Shown piece after piece: positions 44,653-53,132 of a DNA stretch of 64,000 nucleotides. The stretch lies in NCBI RefSeq assembly GCF_007830445.1, contig NZ_VLKR01000004.1, positions 179,604 through 243,603 of the forward strand. The letters run 5' to 3'. Every line of letters begins with the position of its first letter. The first letter of the stretch is position 1. Below the pieces are notes generated by a model. The model was not told the DNA's origin, searched no databases, and saw nothing but the letters and a program-made list of their open reading frames with translations. Source of the stretch: Sphingobacterium siyangense. GTDB taxonomy: Bacteria; Bacteroidota; Bacteroidia; Sphingobacteriales; Sphingobacteriaceae. The position numbers and the translations under genes were made by a program.

Positions 44653-44800
44653 TTATGCTTCCGCAACATCAGCTCCATCACCACCATCGCCACCTGGAGG
44701 ATAAGTTGGAAAATAAAATGGTAGTGACGGATATGAAGGCTGCGACGGCGAAAAGCCTGGATTATTTGGTGGGGGCGGCACATTCACCTCAGGTAGGGTT
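44653..44800 (-). pseudogene. Possible 3' remnant of a Pro/Gly-rich gene
   Basis: On the minus strand an open frame ends with NVPPPPNNPGFSPSQPSYPS and a further Pro/Gly/Asp-rich stretch before a stop at 44653. Upstream it runs into the inverted-repeat element at 44802, so any gene it belonged to would be cut there. The codon pattern looks protein-like but low complexity; no homologue can be named. Confidence 0.25.
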
Positions 44801-44801
44801 C

Positions 44802-44989
44802 GGGGAAAGATTCGTACCTGCTTCGTACCTGCTTCGGACAAGCAACAGATATTGAACAGGTGCTGTACAGTTGTTGAACAGACCCCGAACAGGAAATATC
44901 TGGTCAGGGTTTGGTCAATATATGTTGCAAGATTGTCCCCGTCCGAAGCTGGTACGAACACAATACGAAGACAATACGAAGACAGCCCC
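44802..44989. repeat. 188-bp imperfect inverted-repeat element (MITE- or REP-like)
   Basis: The ends read GGGG-N5-TTCGTA inwards from both sides (44802-44816 and 44989-44975). The left arm has TTCGTACCTGC twice and then TTCGGAC; the right arm contains the reverse complement of TTCGTACCAGCTTCGGAC. Further in, GCAACAGATATTGAACAG pairs with CAATATATGTTGC, and CAGACCCCGAACAG with CTGGTCAGGGTTTG, so nearly the whole element folds into one long interrupted hairpin. It encodes no protein. Similar short TTCGTAC-rich repeats between genes are known to me in Sphingobacteria; copy number here cannot be seen. Confidence 0.65.
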
Positions 44990-45028
44990 ACTGCATAAGC
45001 CCTGGAGACACAAAAAGCGATATTTTAT

Positions 45029-45063
45029 CAAAAAAAATCCCCCTTGCACATAACAAGGAGGAT
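45029..45063 (-). terminator. Terminator of the dsbD-like gene
   Basis: Minus strand: ATCCTCCTTG/CAAGGGGGAT stem with a 7-nt loop and T7-8. It lies about 22 nt after the stop. Confidence 0.8.
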
Positions 45064-45084
45064 AAAATTAGAATATGACGATGG

Positions 45085-46770
45085 TTAGTTTTTATGTTTA
45101 AATGCATCCACACCACTTTGCAGGAATGCCTTGTACTCTTCTACATTGTAGTTGGCACCGCTCTGAGGCACCAGTTTTTTGCCCGTCGGATCGACAATTA
45201 CATACAGTGGCTGTGAATTGCTATCGAATGTGGCAGCTTGAAAATCGCTATTTTTCTTACCGATTGTATTGATCTTTTTGCCGCTATATTTGGAAACAAA
45301 TTGTTCATTGGCAGCCAGCTCGGTCTTATCATCCACAAAAAGCTCGGCCATAACAAACTCTTCTTTTAATAATTTGGCCACCGCTTGGTCTGTCCAAACA
45401 TTCGCTTCCATTTTACGACAATTGACACAATTCCAACCCGTAAAATCGATTAAAACGGGCTTGTTTAATTCTTTAGCCGTAGCTAATGCCTGGTCGTAAT
45501 CATAATAAGGATCAAATCCTTTTGGCGTGCCTCTTTCATGAAAAATTTCAGCATATTTTTTCACCTTCCCGTCTGAATGTGCAGCAGCACCAGAGCTTAC
45601 ACCCGAAGAAAGATCAAAGTCTTGTGTTGCCGATGGTGGTAAAAAAGCAGAAATCGATTTTAAAGGTGCTCCCCATAAACCGGGCACCATATAGACCACA
45701 AAAGAAAAAACAACAATTGCCAAGATCGTTCTGGGAACAGATAGGAATTTCAGCTCACTGTCATGGGAGAACTTTATCTTGCCAATCAAGTATAGACCCA
45801 TCAAAGCAAAAATAGCAATCCATAGCGACAGGAACACCTCTCTATCCAACCAATTCCAGTGGTAAGCTAAGTCGACATTGGATAAAAATTTCAATGCTAA
45901 AGCGAGTTCCAAAAATCCCAATACTACTTTTACACTATTCAGCCAACCACCGGATTTCGGCAAGGATTTAAGCATGGAAGGAAACATGGCGAACAAACCA
46001 AAAGGAATGGCTAGAGCAATGGAGAATCCCAACATCCCAATTGCTGGACCTAATCTTTCCCCTTTCGAAGCTGCCTCAACCAACAACGTCCCAATAATCG
46101 GTCCTGTACAAGAAAATGAAACCAATGACAAGCTGAAGGCCATAAAGAACAAGCCGACCAAACCACCTTTATCTGATTTGGCATCCATTTTATTGACAAA
46201 GGAGCTTGGTAAAGTAATTTCAAATGCACCAAAAAAAGATGCCGCAAATCCAACCAACAACAAAAAGAAAATGAAGTTGAATATGCCGTTAGTCGAAAGC
46301 GCATTGAGTGCATCAGATCCGAATGCGATCGTGATAATCATCCCCAAAGCAACATAAATCACAATAATAAATAATCCATACAACAGGGCTTTACTGATAC
46401 CACTGGCACGACTTCCCGACTGTTTCGTAAAATAACTCACCGTCAGGGGTAGCATCGGAAAAATACAAGGCATCAATAATGCTGCAAAACCGCCTATAAG
46501 GCCTGCAATAAAGATACTCCACAATGATTTCTTTTCTGCCCCAGCAGCTTTTTCACCTGTTGCTACTGCCGCTACTGTGGTCTTGTTCGAGTCGGCCTTT
46601 ACGGTAACGGTATCCGGAGATTCCTCAAAAGATAGTGAATCGGGACTGATCGTACCATCCGTAAACTCAAGCCCCTCCAACTTGTTTGTTGTTGTATCCG
46701 CTTGAGCAAACATGGCCACAGGCGCTATCAGCAACATGAGAAGGATAAATAATTTGAAATTGACTTTCAT
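45085..46770 (-). CDS. DsbD-like thiol:disulfide interchange protein
   Basis: A 561-residue inner-membrane protein. A signal peptide and about 70 residues of acidic linker are followed by eight spans (about 80-400). The paired membrane cysteines are in LMPCIFPMLPLTV and SFSCTGPIIG. A C-terminal thioredoxin-like domain (about 430-560) carries FTGWNCVNCRKME. It would pass electrons from cytosolic thioredoxin to the periplasm for cytochrome c or disulfide reduction. The N-terminal DsbD-alpha domain is missing, so another partner must receive the electrons. Confidence 0.92.
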   Translation of the reverse strand: MKVNFKLFILLMLLIAPVAMFAQADTTTNKLEGLEFTDGTISPDSLSFEESPDTVTVKADSNKTTVAAVATGEKAAGAEKKSLWSIFIAGLIGGFAALLMPCIFPMLPLTVSYFTKQSGSRASGISKALLYGLFIIVIYVALGMIITIAFGSDALNALSTNGIFNFIFFLLLVGFAASFFGAFEITLPSSFVNKMDAKSDKGGLVGLFFMAFSLSLVSFSCTGPIIGTLLVEAASKGERLGPAIGMLGFSIALAIPFGLFAMFPSMLKSLPKSGGWLNSVKVVLGFLELALALKFLSNVDLAYHWNWLDREVFLSLWIAIFALMGLYLIGKIKFSHDSELKFLSVPRTILAIVVFSFVVYMVPGLWGAPLKSISAFLPPSATQDFDLSSGVSSGAAAHSDGKVKKYAEIFHERGTPKGFDPYYDYDQALATAKELNKPVLIDFTGWNCVNCRKMEANVWTDQAVAKLLKEEFVMAELFVDDKTELAANEQFVSKYSGKKINTIGKKNSDFQAATFDSNSQPLYVIVDPTGKKLVPQSGANYNVEEYKAFLQSGVDAFKHKN

Positions 46771-46869
46771 TTTGTGTTATTCTTAGGTATATATTGGTTT
46801 TTGAATAAATGAAACCCGAGGAGCTAGAGACTCCCCGAGTTAACTATAAACATATGAAACTAAATCTTT

Positions 46870-47937
46870 TTAAGCGCCAAATACCGGATTTGGCAGTCTA
46901 CAGATCGGTTGAAAACCCGAAAAATCAACGTCTGTAGAAAGATATCCTTCTTTTACCGGCTCGTCTTTCACCAAATCAGTACTTAGGTATTTTTTGTTAT
47001 CATCACAAAGTAGCGTCACCACGACAGCCTCATCACCCAGCTCCTGTTGTAATTTAATCGCTCCGATTACATTTGCTCCCGAAGAGATACCAACAGCCAA
47101 TCCCAACTGGCGCGATAGTTTCTGCGCCATGATAATGGAATCACCATCATTCGCACAAACGACAGTATCGAGTTCATCTAAATCCACAATAGCAGGAATA
47201 AACTCATCCGATATTCCCTGAATACGGTGTGAACCTACTTTATGTCCTGTAGTCAAAGTTGGACTTTCTGCCGGTTCCAGCGGATGTACACGAACATTTG
47301 GGTTTACTTTTCTTAAGCTTCTACCCACACCCATTACCGTACCACCAGTTCCCACACCAGCAACAAAAGCATCAGCAACTAAGCCCTGTTCTTCCAGTTG
47401 CTTTACAATCTCGTAACCTGTAGTTTTCTCATGCGCTTCGGCATTATATTGATTCTCAAATTGCCGTGGAAGAAAAACACCGCCCTTTGCAGCAAGCTCT
47501 TCACTTAAACGAATACTTCCTAAAAAACCACCTTCCTCCTTGCTTATCAACTGAATATCCGCCCCCATACTTCGAATAATATCGGTACGCTCCTTACTCA
47601 GCCAGTTAGGCATAATAATCTTTACTTGATGACCAAGCGCTTTGCCGATTGCTGAAAAAGCAATCCCTGTATTTCCACTCGTGGCTTCAATAACAACATC
47701 AGTCGGGCGAATCTGACAATTCATATACGCTTTGTATAGAATATAAAGAGCCATCCTATCCTTAATGCTACCGGTCAGATTGTAGTTCTCACATTTCACG
47801 AAAATTCGCCCCGGTTTACCTTTGTAAGTATACTGTAGTTCCAACATCGGTGTATTTCCAACTAATCGCCACAGATGTTTGAATCTCTTGTCCAATGCAG
47901 GTGACAGACACGCACTTAATAATTCTTGTTCAGCCAT
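46870..47937 (-). CDS. PLP-dependent cysteine synthase family protein
   Basis: A 355-residue fold-type II PLP enzyme of the CysK/CBS group. The PLP lysine lies in [10 protein letters not shown] (about residue 59), the Asn-containing [11 protein letters not shown] loop follows, and the phosphate clamp is GTGGTVMG. An N-terminal extension of about 25 residues and a C-terminal tail ([19 protein letters not shown]) distinguish it from standard CysK. Formation of cysteine from O-acetylserine and sulfide, or of a related beta-substituted alanine, is likely. An Lrp-family regulator is divergently transcribed 160 nt away and probably controls it. Confidence 0.88.
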   Translation of the reverse strand: MAEQELLSACLSPALDKRFKHLWRLVGNTPMLELQYTYKGKPGRIFVKCENYNLTGSIKDRMALYILYKAYMNCQIRPTDVVIEATSGNTGIAFSAIGKALGHQVKIIMPNWLSKERTDIIRSMGADIQLISKEEGGFLGSIRLSEELAAKGGVFLPRQFENQYNAEAHEKTTGYEIVKQLEEQGLVADAFVAGVGTGGTVMGVGRSLRKVNPNVRVHPLEPAESPTLTTGHKVGSHRIQGISDEFIPAIVDLDELDTVVCANDGDSIIMAQKLSRQLGLAVGISSGANVIGAIKLQQELGDEAVVVTLLCDDNKKYLSTDLVKDEPVKEGYLSTDVDFSGFQPICRLPNPVFGA

Positions 47938-48097
47938 TTCTTATAAATGATTATTCTGTTGCAAAATTGACCATTGACAAGATAATATTCAATACATCAT
48001 CATAATTTCAATAAAAATTAAATTAAAAGACATAAAAACCAATAAATAATTCAGAACAATAGCGTATTTTTACAGCCGTACCGAAAATATTCAGATT

Positions 48098-48556
48098 ATG
48101 GAATTGGATGAAATCGATGTAAAATTATTGCGCCTCCTACAGCAAGATGCCTCAATGAGTAACAAAGCCCTATCCTTTGAACTCAACAAATCTATTGCAG
48201 CTGTTCATGAACGTGTTAGAAAGCTAAAGCGGTTGGGTTACATCAAAAAAACGGTGGCAATTTTGGACCGCCACAAGATAGGCATTGGGTTAATCTCATT
48301 TTCCCAGGTTTTTCTCAAGGCGCATACGTTTGAAGTATTGAATGAATTCGAAAAAGAGGTGGCTAAATTCCCGGAAGTGATGGAATGTTACCAAATGGCA
48401 GGCTCTTACGACTTTATGTTACGTATAGCAACCAAAGATATGGATGCTTATCATATTTTTCTGCGGCATCGACTGGCCGTATTACCTCAAGTAAACACCG
48501 TACAGACCTACTTTGTATTATCGGAGACAAAAAGCGAGACGGCCTACCCCCTTTAA
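48098..48556 (+). CDS. Lrp/AsnC-family transcriptional regulator
   Basis: A 152-residue protein: an N-terminal helix-turn-helix (about 5-55; LDEIDVKLLRLLQQDASMSN, then KSIAAVHERVRKLKRLGYIK) and the C-terminal RAM ligand-binding domain (about 65-145; GSYDFMLRIATKDMDAYHIF). Members bind amino acids and often control adjacent divergent genes. That places the cysteine-synthase-like gene as its probable target, with Cys or Met as candidate effectors. A TATTTTTA box at 48065-48072 may be its promoter. Confidence 0.9.
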   Translation: MELDEIDVKLLRLLQQDASMSNKALSFELNKSIAAVHERVRKLKRLGYIKKTVAILDRHKIGIGLISFSQVFLKAHTFEVLNEFEKEVAKFPEVMECYQMAGSYDFMLRIATKDMDAYHIFLRHRLAVLPQVNTVQTYFVLSETKSETAYPL

Positions 48557-48580
48557 TCTTTGTCTTAAAAACGAAGGAAT

Positions 48581-48622
48581 ATTGCTGTCATGTGCAATAG
48601 CATTATTGCACATGACAGCAAT
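48581..48622. terminator. Perfect 19-bp inverted repeat between convergent genes
   Basis: The arms 48581-48599 and 48604-48622 (ATTGCTGTCATGTGCAATA and its exact reverse complement) surround a 4-nt loop GCAT. It lies between the Lrp stop and the PNGase F-like stop. No T-run follows on either strand, so it is either a bidirectional terminator of unusual form or a protein-binding dyad. Confidence 0.5.
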
Positions 48623-48632
48623 GAAAAACTAA

Positions 48633-50309
48633 TTAATCGAATAACAAGGTACCCGTCACATTCCAGCTGCTGAAACTTGTTCCTTCAGGCGCTCCCTGTG
48701 GGATCTGTACCTGCATCGTATGGTCTCCAGCTTTTAAATCCCCCAGATCAATGTAGATCGGCGGTGTTACTGTACCTGGACACCAATTGGAGCGACTCAG
48801 ATCGGATGAAGACAGCCCTGTAGCAAAATTGCCTGAAGCGGGGTTCGATAAACGATACGAACCGCAATCATTGCGCCAAGGGGTGTATTTAAAGAGCAAT
48901 GAATCGTTTAGGAAAATGCGGTTTTCTTTAGGCACAAACTCATCACCATTGCCCCAGCCTCCATGCCCTGTGGTAATGTAGCGTAATTGCACATTTTTAG
49001 CATCCTGGTCCAAATGAAATGAAACAGTAAGACCTTTCTCCTTATCAAACATAGATCCGTACTCCTGACCGCCCATTTCCATGACATTGGTCGTCGTAAA
49101 TAAAGACATCGTCTTTTTCAGACTGCCTTTTGACTCGGCATCGAATCCCGGATGTATCGTCAGCTCCACACTCACCTCATGTCCATTTTTATCATAGTTA
49201 CCAATGAAGGCACCCACATAGACCTCCTGCTCGCTCAACATACCGGCCAATTCGGTTACGTCCTGACGGTACAGCACCGAGTCTTGCCAAACCTTATCCT
49301 TTAACTGAAGATAGTTAAACTGCTTAACACCAAAAGGTGTAAAGAAACGCATCAATTCAACAATAGGCTCAAAGGATGCTGTTTTTACAACCCCTTGATA
49401 GGCTTTACCATTGCCATTTTCATACTTAGGAAGGGTACCCATACCATTTTTCATGCCATCCAAAAAGCTCTGCGCCTTGTTGGTGGGGATGATAAAAACT
49501 GATCCAGTACGATCATAGGCATCACCTTTCGATTGTTCGACCAACTGCACAAATACATTGTCGCTTGTCTTTATTTTTGGGATTTTCACCTTTTTTACCA
49601 AAACTGTCCCATTAGCAAAACGCAAAATAGAATCCGACTTTACACCATCCGAAAAACGTATACTCTCCTTCCGAAAAACAGGTATTTGGATAAAACGGTT
49701 CTTCCAGATAAGATCTTTATAGGAAAGTTCATCGTAAGGTTTTTCAGTTCCTTTCAGCCTCAGTTGATCCGGTATAGTCTTTACCTTTTCTACTTTGGTG
49801 GCAAAGGTACGTGTATTCCCATTGCGGATTACCTCGAGTACCAAACCAAGGTCCTGACCAAGTTCCGTGGGTGCACCTTTGACCCCTAATTTATCGGTAT
49901 ACCAAACTTCTATTTTATTGGAATTGATGCTCGTCTCCACTTTTTTACAGGGATAGCCCAAGATTGTTTTAGTCTCGTTTGTGGCGTTAAATTTTTGTTT
50001 CGAAAGTGCGAGCGAATCTTTGGTTAGAATGATTGATCCGTCTTTGAGTTTAGCAATTTTAAGTAAGGCATTGCCTCCAGAACGCTCCACCACAACCCGT
50101 TCGTATGGCGGCGCCAACTGTCCGTTCATTTCTTTTGCCGAACTAACAAAAGTCTCCTTTTCATTGGCATAGACTAGAATGGCATTTTGATTGGCAGCTG
50201 TATTCCCATTGAAACTTTGATTATATTGAATGACATAATTCGACAGCTTTTGCGCCTGCGAAGACAATGACAAACATAAAATAGACTTAAAAAGAATACT
50301 TTTCTTCAT
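48633..50309 (-). CDS. PNGase F-like peptide N-glycosidase with GLPGLI-like N-terminal part
   Basis: A 558-residue secreted protein. The C-terminal portion is clearly PNGase F: YITTGHGGWGNGDEFVPK, PWRNDCGSYRLSNPASGNF, LSSSDLSRSNWCPGTVTPP and IPQGAPEGTSFSSWNVTG, which form the second beta sandwich. The enzyme releases N-glycans from asparagine. The first 190 residues after the signal peptide resemble the GLPGLI family (YVIQYNQSF, LGYPCKKVETSINSNKIEVW, LGLVLEV in place of the name motif). Known type II PNGases carry an extra N-terminal bowl-like domain; whether this is the same domain needs a structural comparison. Monocistronic. Confidence 0.85.
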   Translation of the reverse strand: MKKSILFKSILCLSLSSQAQKLSNYVIQYNQSFNGNTAANQNAILVYANEKETFVSSAKEMNGQLAPPYERVVVERSGGNALLKIAKLKDGSIILTKDSLALSKQKFNATNETKTILGYPCKKVETSINSNKIEVWYTDKLGVKGAPTELGQDLGLVLEVIRNGNTRTFATKVEKVKTIPDQLRLKGTEKPYDELSYKDLIWKNRFIQIPVFRKESIRFSDGVKSDSILRFANGTVLVKKVKIPKIKTSDNVFVQLVEQSKGDAYDRTGSVFIIPTNKAQSFLDGMKNGMGTLPKYENGNGKAYQGVVKTASFEPIVELMRFFTPFGVKQFNYLQLKDKVWQDSVLYRQDVTELAGMLSEQEVYVGAFIGNYDKNGHEVSVELTIHPGFDAESKGSLKKTMSLFTTTNVMEMGGQEYGSMFDKEKGLTVSFHLDQDAKNVQLRYITTGHGGWGNGDEFVPKENRIFLNDSLLFKYTPWRNDCGSYRLSNPASGNFATGLSSSDLSRSNWCPGTVTPPIYIDLGDLKAGDHTMQVQIPQGAPEGTSFSSWNVTGTLLFD

Positions 50310-50331
50310 AGCATGTGTATTGGTTTAGATG

Positions 50332-50339
50332 CAAAAATA
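50332..50339 (-). promoter_or_regulatory. Putative -7 box of the PNGase F-like gene
   Basis: Minus-strand TATTTTTG, 22 nt before ATG 50309. It overlaps the edge of the palindromic terminator of the upstream gene pair. No TTG at the expected spacing. Confidence 0.4.
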
Positions 50340-50376
50340 AGAAAGGCTTTAGGAATTCCTAAAGCCTTTCTTATTT
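50335..50376 (-). terminator. 42-bp perfect palindrome, terminator of the engB-ubiA pair
   Basis: All 21 base pairs match around the centre AATT. On the minus strand it ends in TTATTTTTG, making it a good terminator 14 nt after the UbiA stop. Confidence 0.7.
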
Positions 50377-50389
50377 TATGCTAAAACGT

Positions 50390-51244
50390 TTATTTGATCA
50401 ACCAGATATCCAAGAGGTAAAATACCGCAAAAATCACCGAGGCATAACCATTTGTTGTCATAAAGTCGCGATTGACCCGACTTAAATTAGTCGATGAAAA
50501 CAGGGTATGCTGGTAAATCAGCAATGCCCCATAAAAGGCCACACCTAAATAATAAATCCAGCCTACCGGCATCAAAAATGCTGGTATTAAAATAAATATA
50601 AAAGAAAACACATGCAGGCATTCCGAAACGCGCATAGCTCCCTTCGTTCCTAACCACACGGGTATAGAATTAAGATGATTTGCCCGATCAAAGGCTTCGT
50701 CCTGCAAAGCGTAAATAATATCGAAGCCACTCACCCAGGTCAACACAGCGAAACCATAAAGTACCGGAACGGTCGCAAATTGACCTGTAATAACCATATA
50801 TGCGCCTATTGGAGCCAATCCCAGCCCTGCTCCCAATACAAGATGGCATAAGGGTGTTATGCGCTTTGTATAGGAGTAAAAAAGCACGACAAAAAGTGCA
50901 ATGGGCGACAACATAAAGCAAAGAGAATTGATAAAATACGTCGCTGCAATAAAAATCAGGCAATTTACCAGCGTAAAAACCAATGCATTTTTAGCGGAAA
51001 TTTTTCCGGCAGGAATATCACGCATGGCCGTTCTTGGATTAATGGCATCAATATCTCTATCCAGATAACGATTGAATGCCATGGCAGCATTACGGGCCGT
51101 CACCATACAAACGAGCATCAAAACCAATAATTTCCACGAAAAGGCATAGTCCGTTGTGTGCAATGCCAAAAAGAAGCCAATAAAGGCAAATGGCAATGCA
51201 AATACACTATGGGCAAATAAAACTAAGGACAAGTATTTTTTCAT
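50390..51244 (-). CDS. UbiA-family polyprenyltransferase
   Basis: A 284-residue membrane protein with eight or nine spans. The first Asp-rich motif is NRYLDRDID with ARNAAMAFNRYLDRDIDAIN around it; the second is DIIYALQDEAFDRANH. These bind the prenyl diphosphate via Mg. The variant seen here is the one annotated as 4-hydroxybenzoate octaprenyltransferase or MqnP in Bacteroidetes; since these organisms use menaquinone, a role in menaquinone synthesis is more likely. It lies 17 nt after engB. Confidence 0.85.
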   Translation of the reverse strand: MKKYLSLVLFAHSVFALPFAFIGFFLALHTTDYAFSWKLLVLMLVCMVTARNAAMAFNRYLDRDIDAINPRTAMRDIPAGKISAKNALVFTLVNCLIFIAATYFINSLCFMLSPIALFVVLFYSYTKRITPLCHLVLGAGLGLAPIGAYMVITGQFATVPVLYGFAVLTWVSGFDIIYALQDEAFDRANHLNSIPVWLGTKGAMRVSECLHVFSFIFILIPAFLMPVGWIYYLGVAFYGALLIYQHTLFSSTNLSRVNRDFMTTNGYASVIFAVFYLLDIWLIK

Positions 51245-51261
51245 CTGAACTTAAAATCTAG

Positions 51262-51891
51262 CTAAAACTGTTCGTTTCCGTCGAGTTCAGGGCGAACAAA
51301 TCGGCCATTAACTTCATCGATAGCTTCTAAAATAGGCTCATGACCCATTTTCTTCTCCGCTGACGTTAGGAAAATCGGCGGCACCTCCTCAAACCATTGG
51401 AGCAATGATTTTTTAAATTTCGCAATATTCGCATCGGATTTAACAGTCGATTGCTTATCGGCTTTGGTGAAAACCAACATAAATGGTAAACCGCATTCGC
51501 CCAACCAATAGCAAAAATCAAGATCAATCTTTTGTGGTTCATGACGGCTATCCACCAACACAAAAACACATTGCAAATTGTCCCGATGGGTAAGATATCT
51601 CCGGATGAACTTTTCCCATTCATTACGACTTGTTTTAGAGGCCTTAGCAAAACCATAACCTGGCAAATCCACCAAATACCATGTATCGTCGATGATAAAA
51701 TGATTGATCAACTGCGTCTTACCAGGTTTTTGGGAGGTCTTGGCAAGTCCTTTCTTGTTGGTCATTGCATTGATCAACGATGATTTACCGACATTTGAAC
51801 GTCCGATAAACGCATATTCCGGCAAATTAGGTGCAGGTAATTTGTCAACTCTCGTGTTACTGCACACGAATTCGGCTTTTTTCACTTCCAT
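51262..51891 (-). CDS. engB: Ribosome-biogenesis GTPase EngB (YsxC/YihA)
   Basis: A 209-residue small GTPase with all G motifs: GRSNVGKSS (G1), KPGKTQ (G2), DLPGYGFA (G3), TKADK (G4) and TSAEK (G5). The protein binds late 50S precursors and is usually essential. The start MEVKKAEFVCSNTRVDKLP is the standard N-terminus. It is first in a two-gene transcript with the UbiA gene. Confidence 0.96.
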   Translation of the reverse strand: MEVKKAEFVCSNTRVDKLPAPNLPEYAFIGRSNVGKSSLINAMTNKKGLAKTSQKPGKTQLINHFIIDDTWYLVDLPGYGFAKASKTSRNEWEKFIRRYLTHRDNLQCVFVLVDSRHEPQKIDLDFCYWLGECGLPFMLVFTKADKQSTVKSDANIAKFKKSLLQWFEEVPPIFLTSAEKKMGHEPILEAIDEVNGRFVRPELDGNEQF

Positions 51892-52196
51892 GGAACAAAG
51901 GTACGTTAAATGAATCCCTTTGACAAGATTTGTACGGCTTCTATTCCATAAAAAAGCTCGACTTCCGATTTTATGGGCAGGATAATAAAATGTCCCTAAT
52001 TATTTTTAACTTTCACTACAAACGATTAGTCAAACGAATAAACGTATTCCGAAGCGAAAATATGCATAAAATTTTTCAGGGATGCTGTAACAATTCAGCC
52101 GTACAAGATACTAACTACATAAATAAACGTCAGTCTTTGGAAAAAAAGCAATGTTCTTAAAAACCCAAAGAACGAATAAATTAAACCTTAAAATAG

Positions 52197-53132
52197 ATGT
52201 TACTCGAAATCAATCATGTCACCAAAGATTACGCCAATCACCGTGCATTGGACGATGTATCCATTCAAATCCCAAAGGGTAAGATTTTTGGGCTATTGGG
52301 GCCAAACGGGGCGGGAAAAACATCCCTGATCCGTATTATTAACCAAATTACCGCCCCCGATTCCGGCGAAATTCTGTTTAATGGCGAACCCTTGGGCCCA
52401 CAGCATATTGCTCAAATCGGCTATTTACCCGAAGAGCGGGGTTTGTACAAAAAAATGAAAATCGGTGATCAAATGTTGTATTTGGCGCAGCTTAAGGGGC
52501 TTTCCAAGCGAGAAGCCTTAACACGCATCCGAGATTGGTGCCAACGCCTGGACATCACATCCTGGTTAGACAAAAAAATAGAAGATCTGAGTAAAGGGAT
52601 GCAGCAAAAAGTACAATTTGTCGCTACAGTCATTCACCAACCACAATTGATTATCTTAGATGAGCCCTTTTCGGGATTTGATCCCGTAAATGCCAATATC
52701 ATAAAAGAACAGATTCTCCGCTTAAATCAAGAAGGTGCGACCATTATATTTTCCACACACCGCATGGAGACTGTGGAAGAGCTTTGCGATAATATCGCTC
52801 TCATCAACCGATCAAAAAAAATACTGGATGGTTCTGTACAAGCGATTAAAAAAGAATACCGAAATCAAACCTATCGATTGGAATATACAGCAAGCGAAGA
52901 TAATTTTCTTCTGTCCGACGACACCCTATTTGAGGTCATCACGTCAACAAAGAATGAAAAAACATACATCACTACAATTCAGCTAAATAACAACAGCCAT
53001 ATCAATGATGTATTAATGCGTTTCATACCCCAAATACAGCTCAATCAACTCATTGAAATCGTTCCCTCCATGGCGGATATTTTCATCCAAAAAGTCACAC
53101 AAGTCTCACCCACAGCTAACGATCATGCATAA
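52197..53132 (+). CDS. ABC transporter ATP-binding protein, NatA-like
   Basis: A 311-residue ATPase subunit with Walker A GPNGAGKTS (about 38-46), Q-loop region IGYLPEERGLYKKMKIGDQM, signature LSKGMQQKV (variant LSGGQ), Walker B LIILDEPFSGFDP and switch His in FSTHR. The 'EERGLY' pattern and C-terminal DUF4162-like extension (about 225-300) match the NatA family, which pairs with an ABC-2 permease for export of sodium or antibiotic-like compounds. It overlaps the permease gene by 8 bp. Confidence 0.9.
   Translation: MLLEINHVTKDYANHRALDDVSIQIPKGKIFGLLGPNGAGKTSLIRIINQITAPDSGEILFNGEPLGPQHIAQIGYLPEERGLYKKMKIGDQMLYLAQLKGLSKREALTRIRDWCQRLDITSWLDKKIEDLSKGMQQKVQFVATVIHQPQLIILDEPFSGFDPVNANIIKEQILRLNQEGATIIFSTHRMETVEELCDNIALINRSKKILDGSVQAIKKEYRNQTYRLEYTASEDNFLLSDDTLFEVITSTKNEKTYITTIQLNNNSHINDVLMRFIPQIQLNQLIEIVPSMADIFIQKVTQVSPTANDHA

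Noticed and set aside
44653-44991. 112-codon minus-strand protein
   Set aside because: Its N-terminal two thirds are a translation of the inverted-repeat element; only the last Pro/Gly-rich part could be a gene remnant, listed with low confidence.
51930-52160. 76-codon plus-strand frame before the ABC ATPase gene
   Set aside because: It has no recognisable domain, signal peptide or start context, and its composition resembles random A+T-rich sequence.
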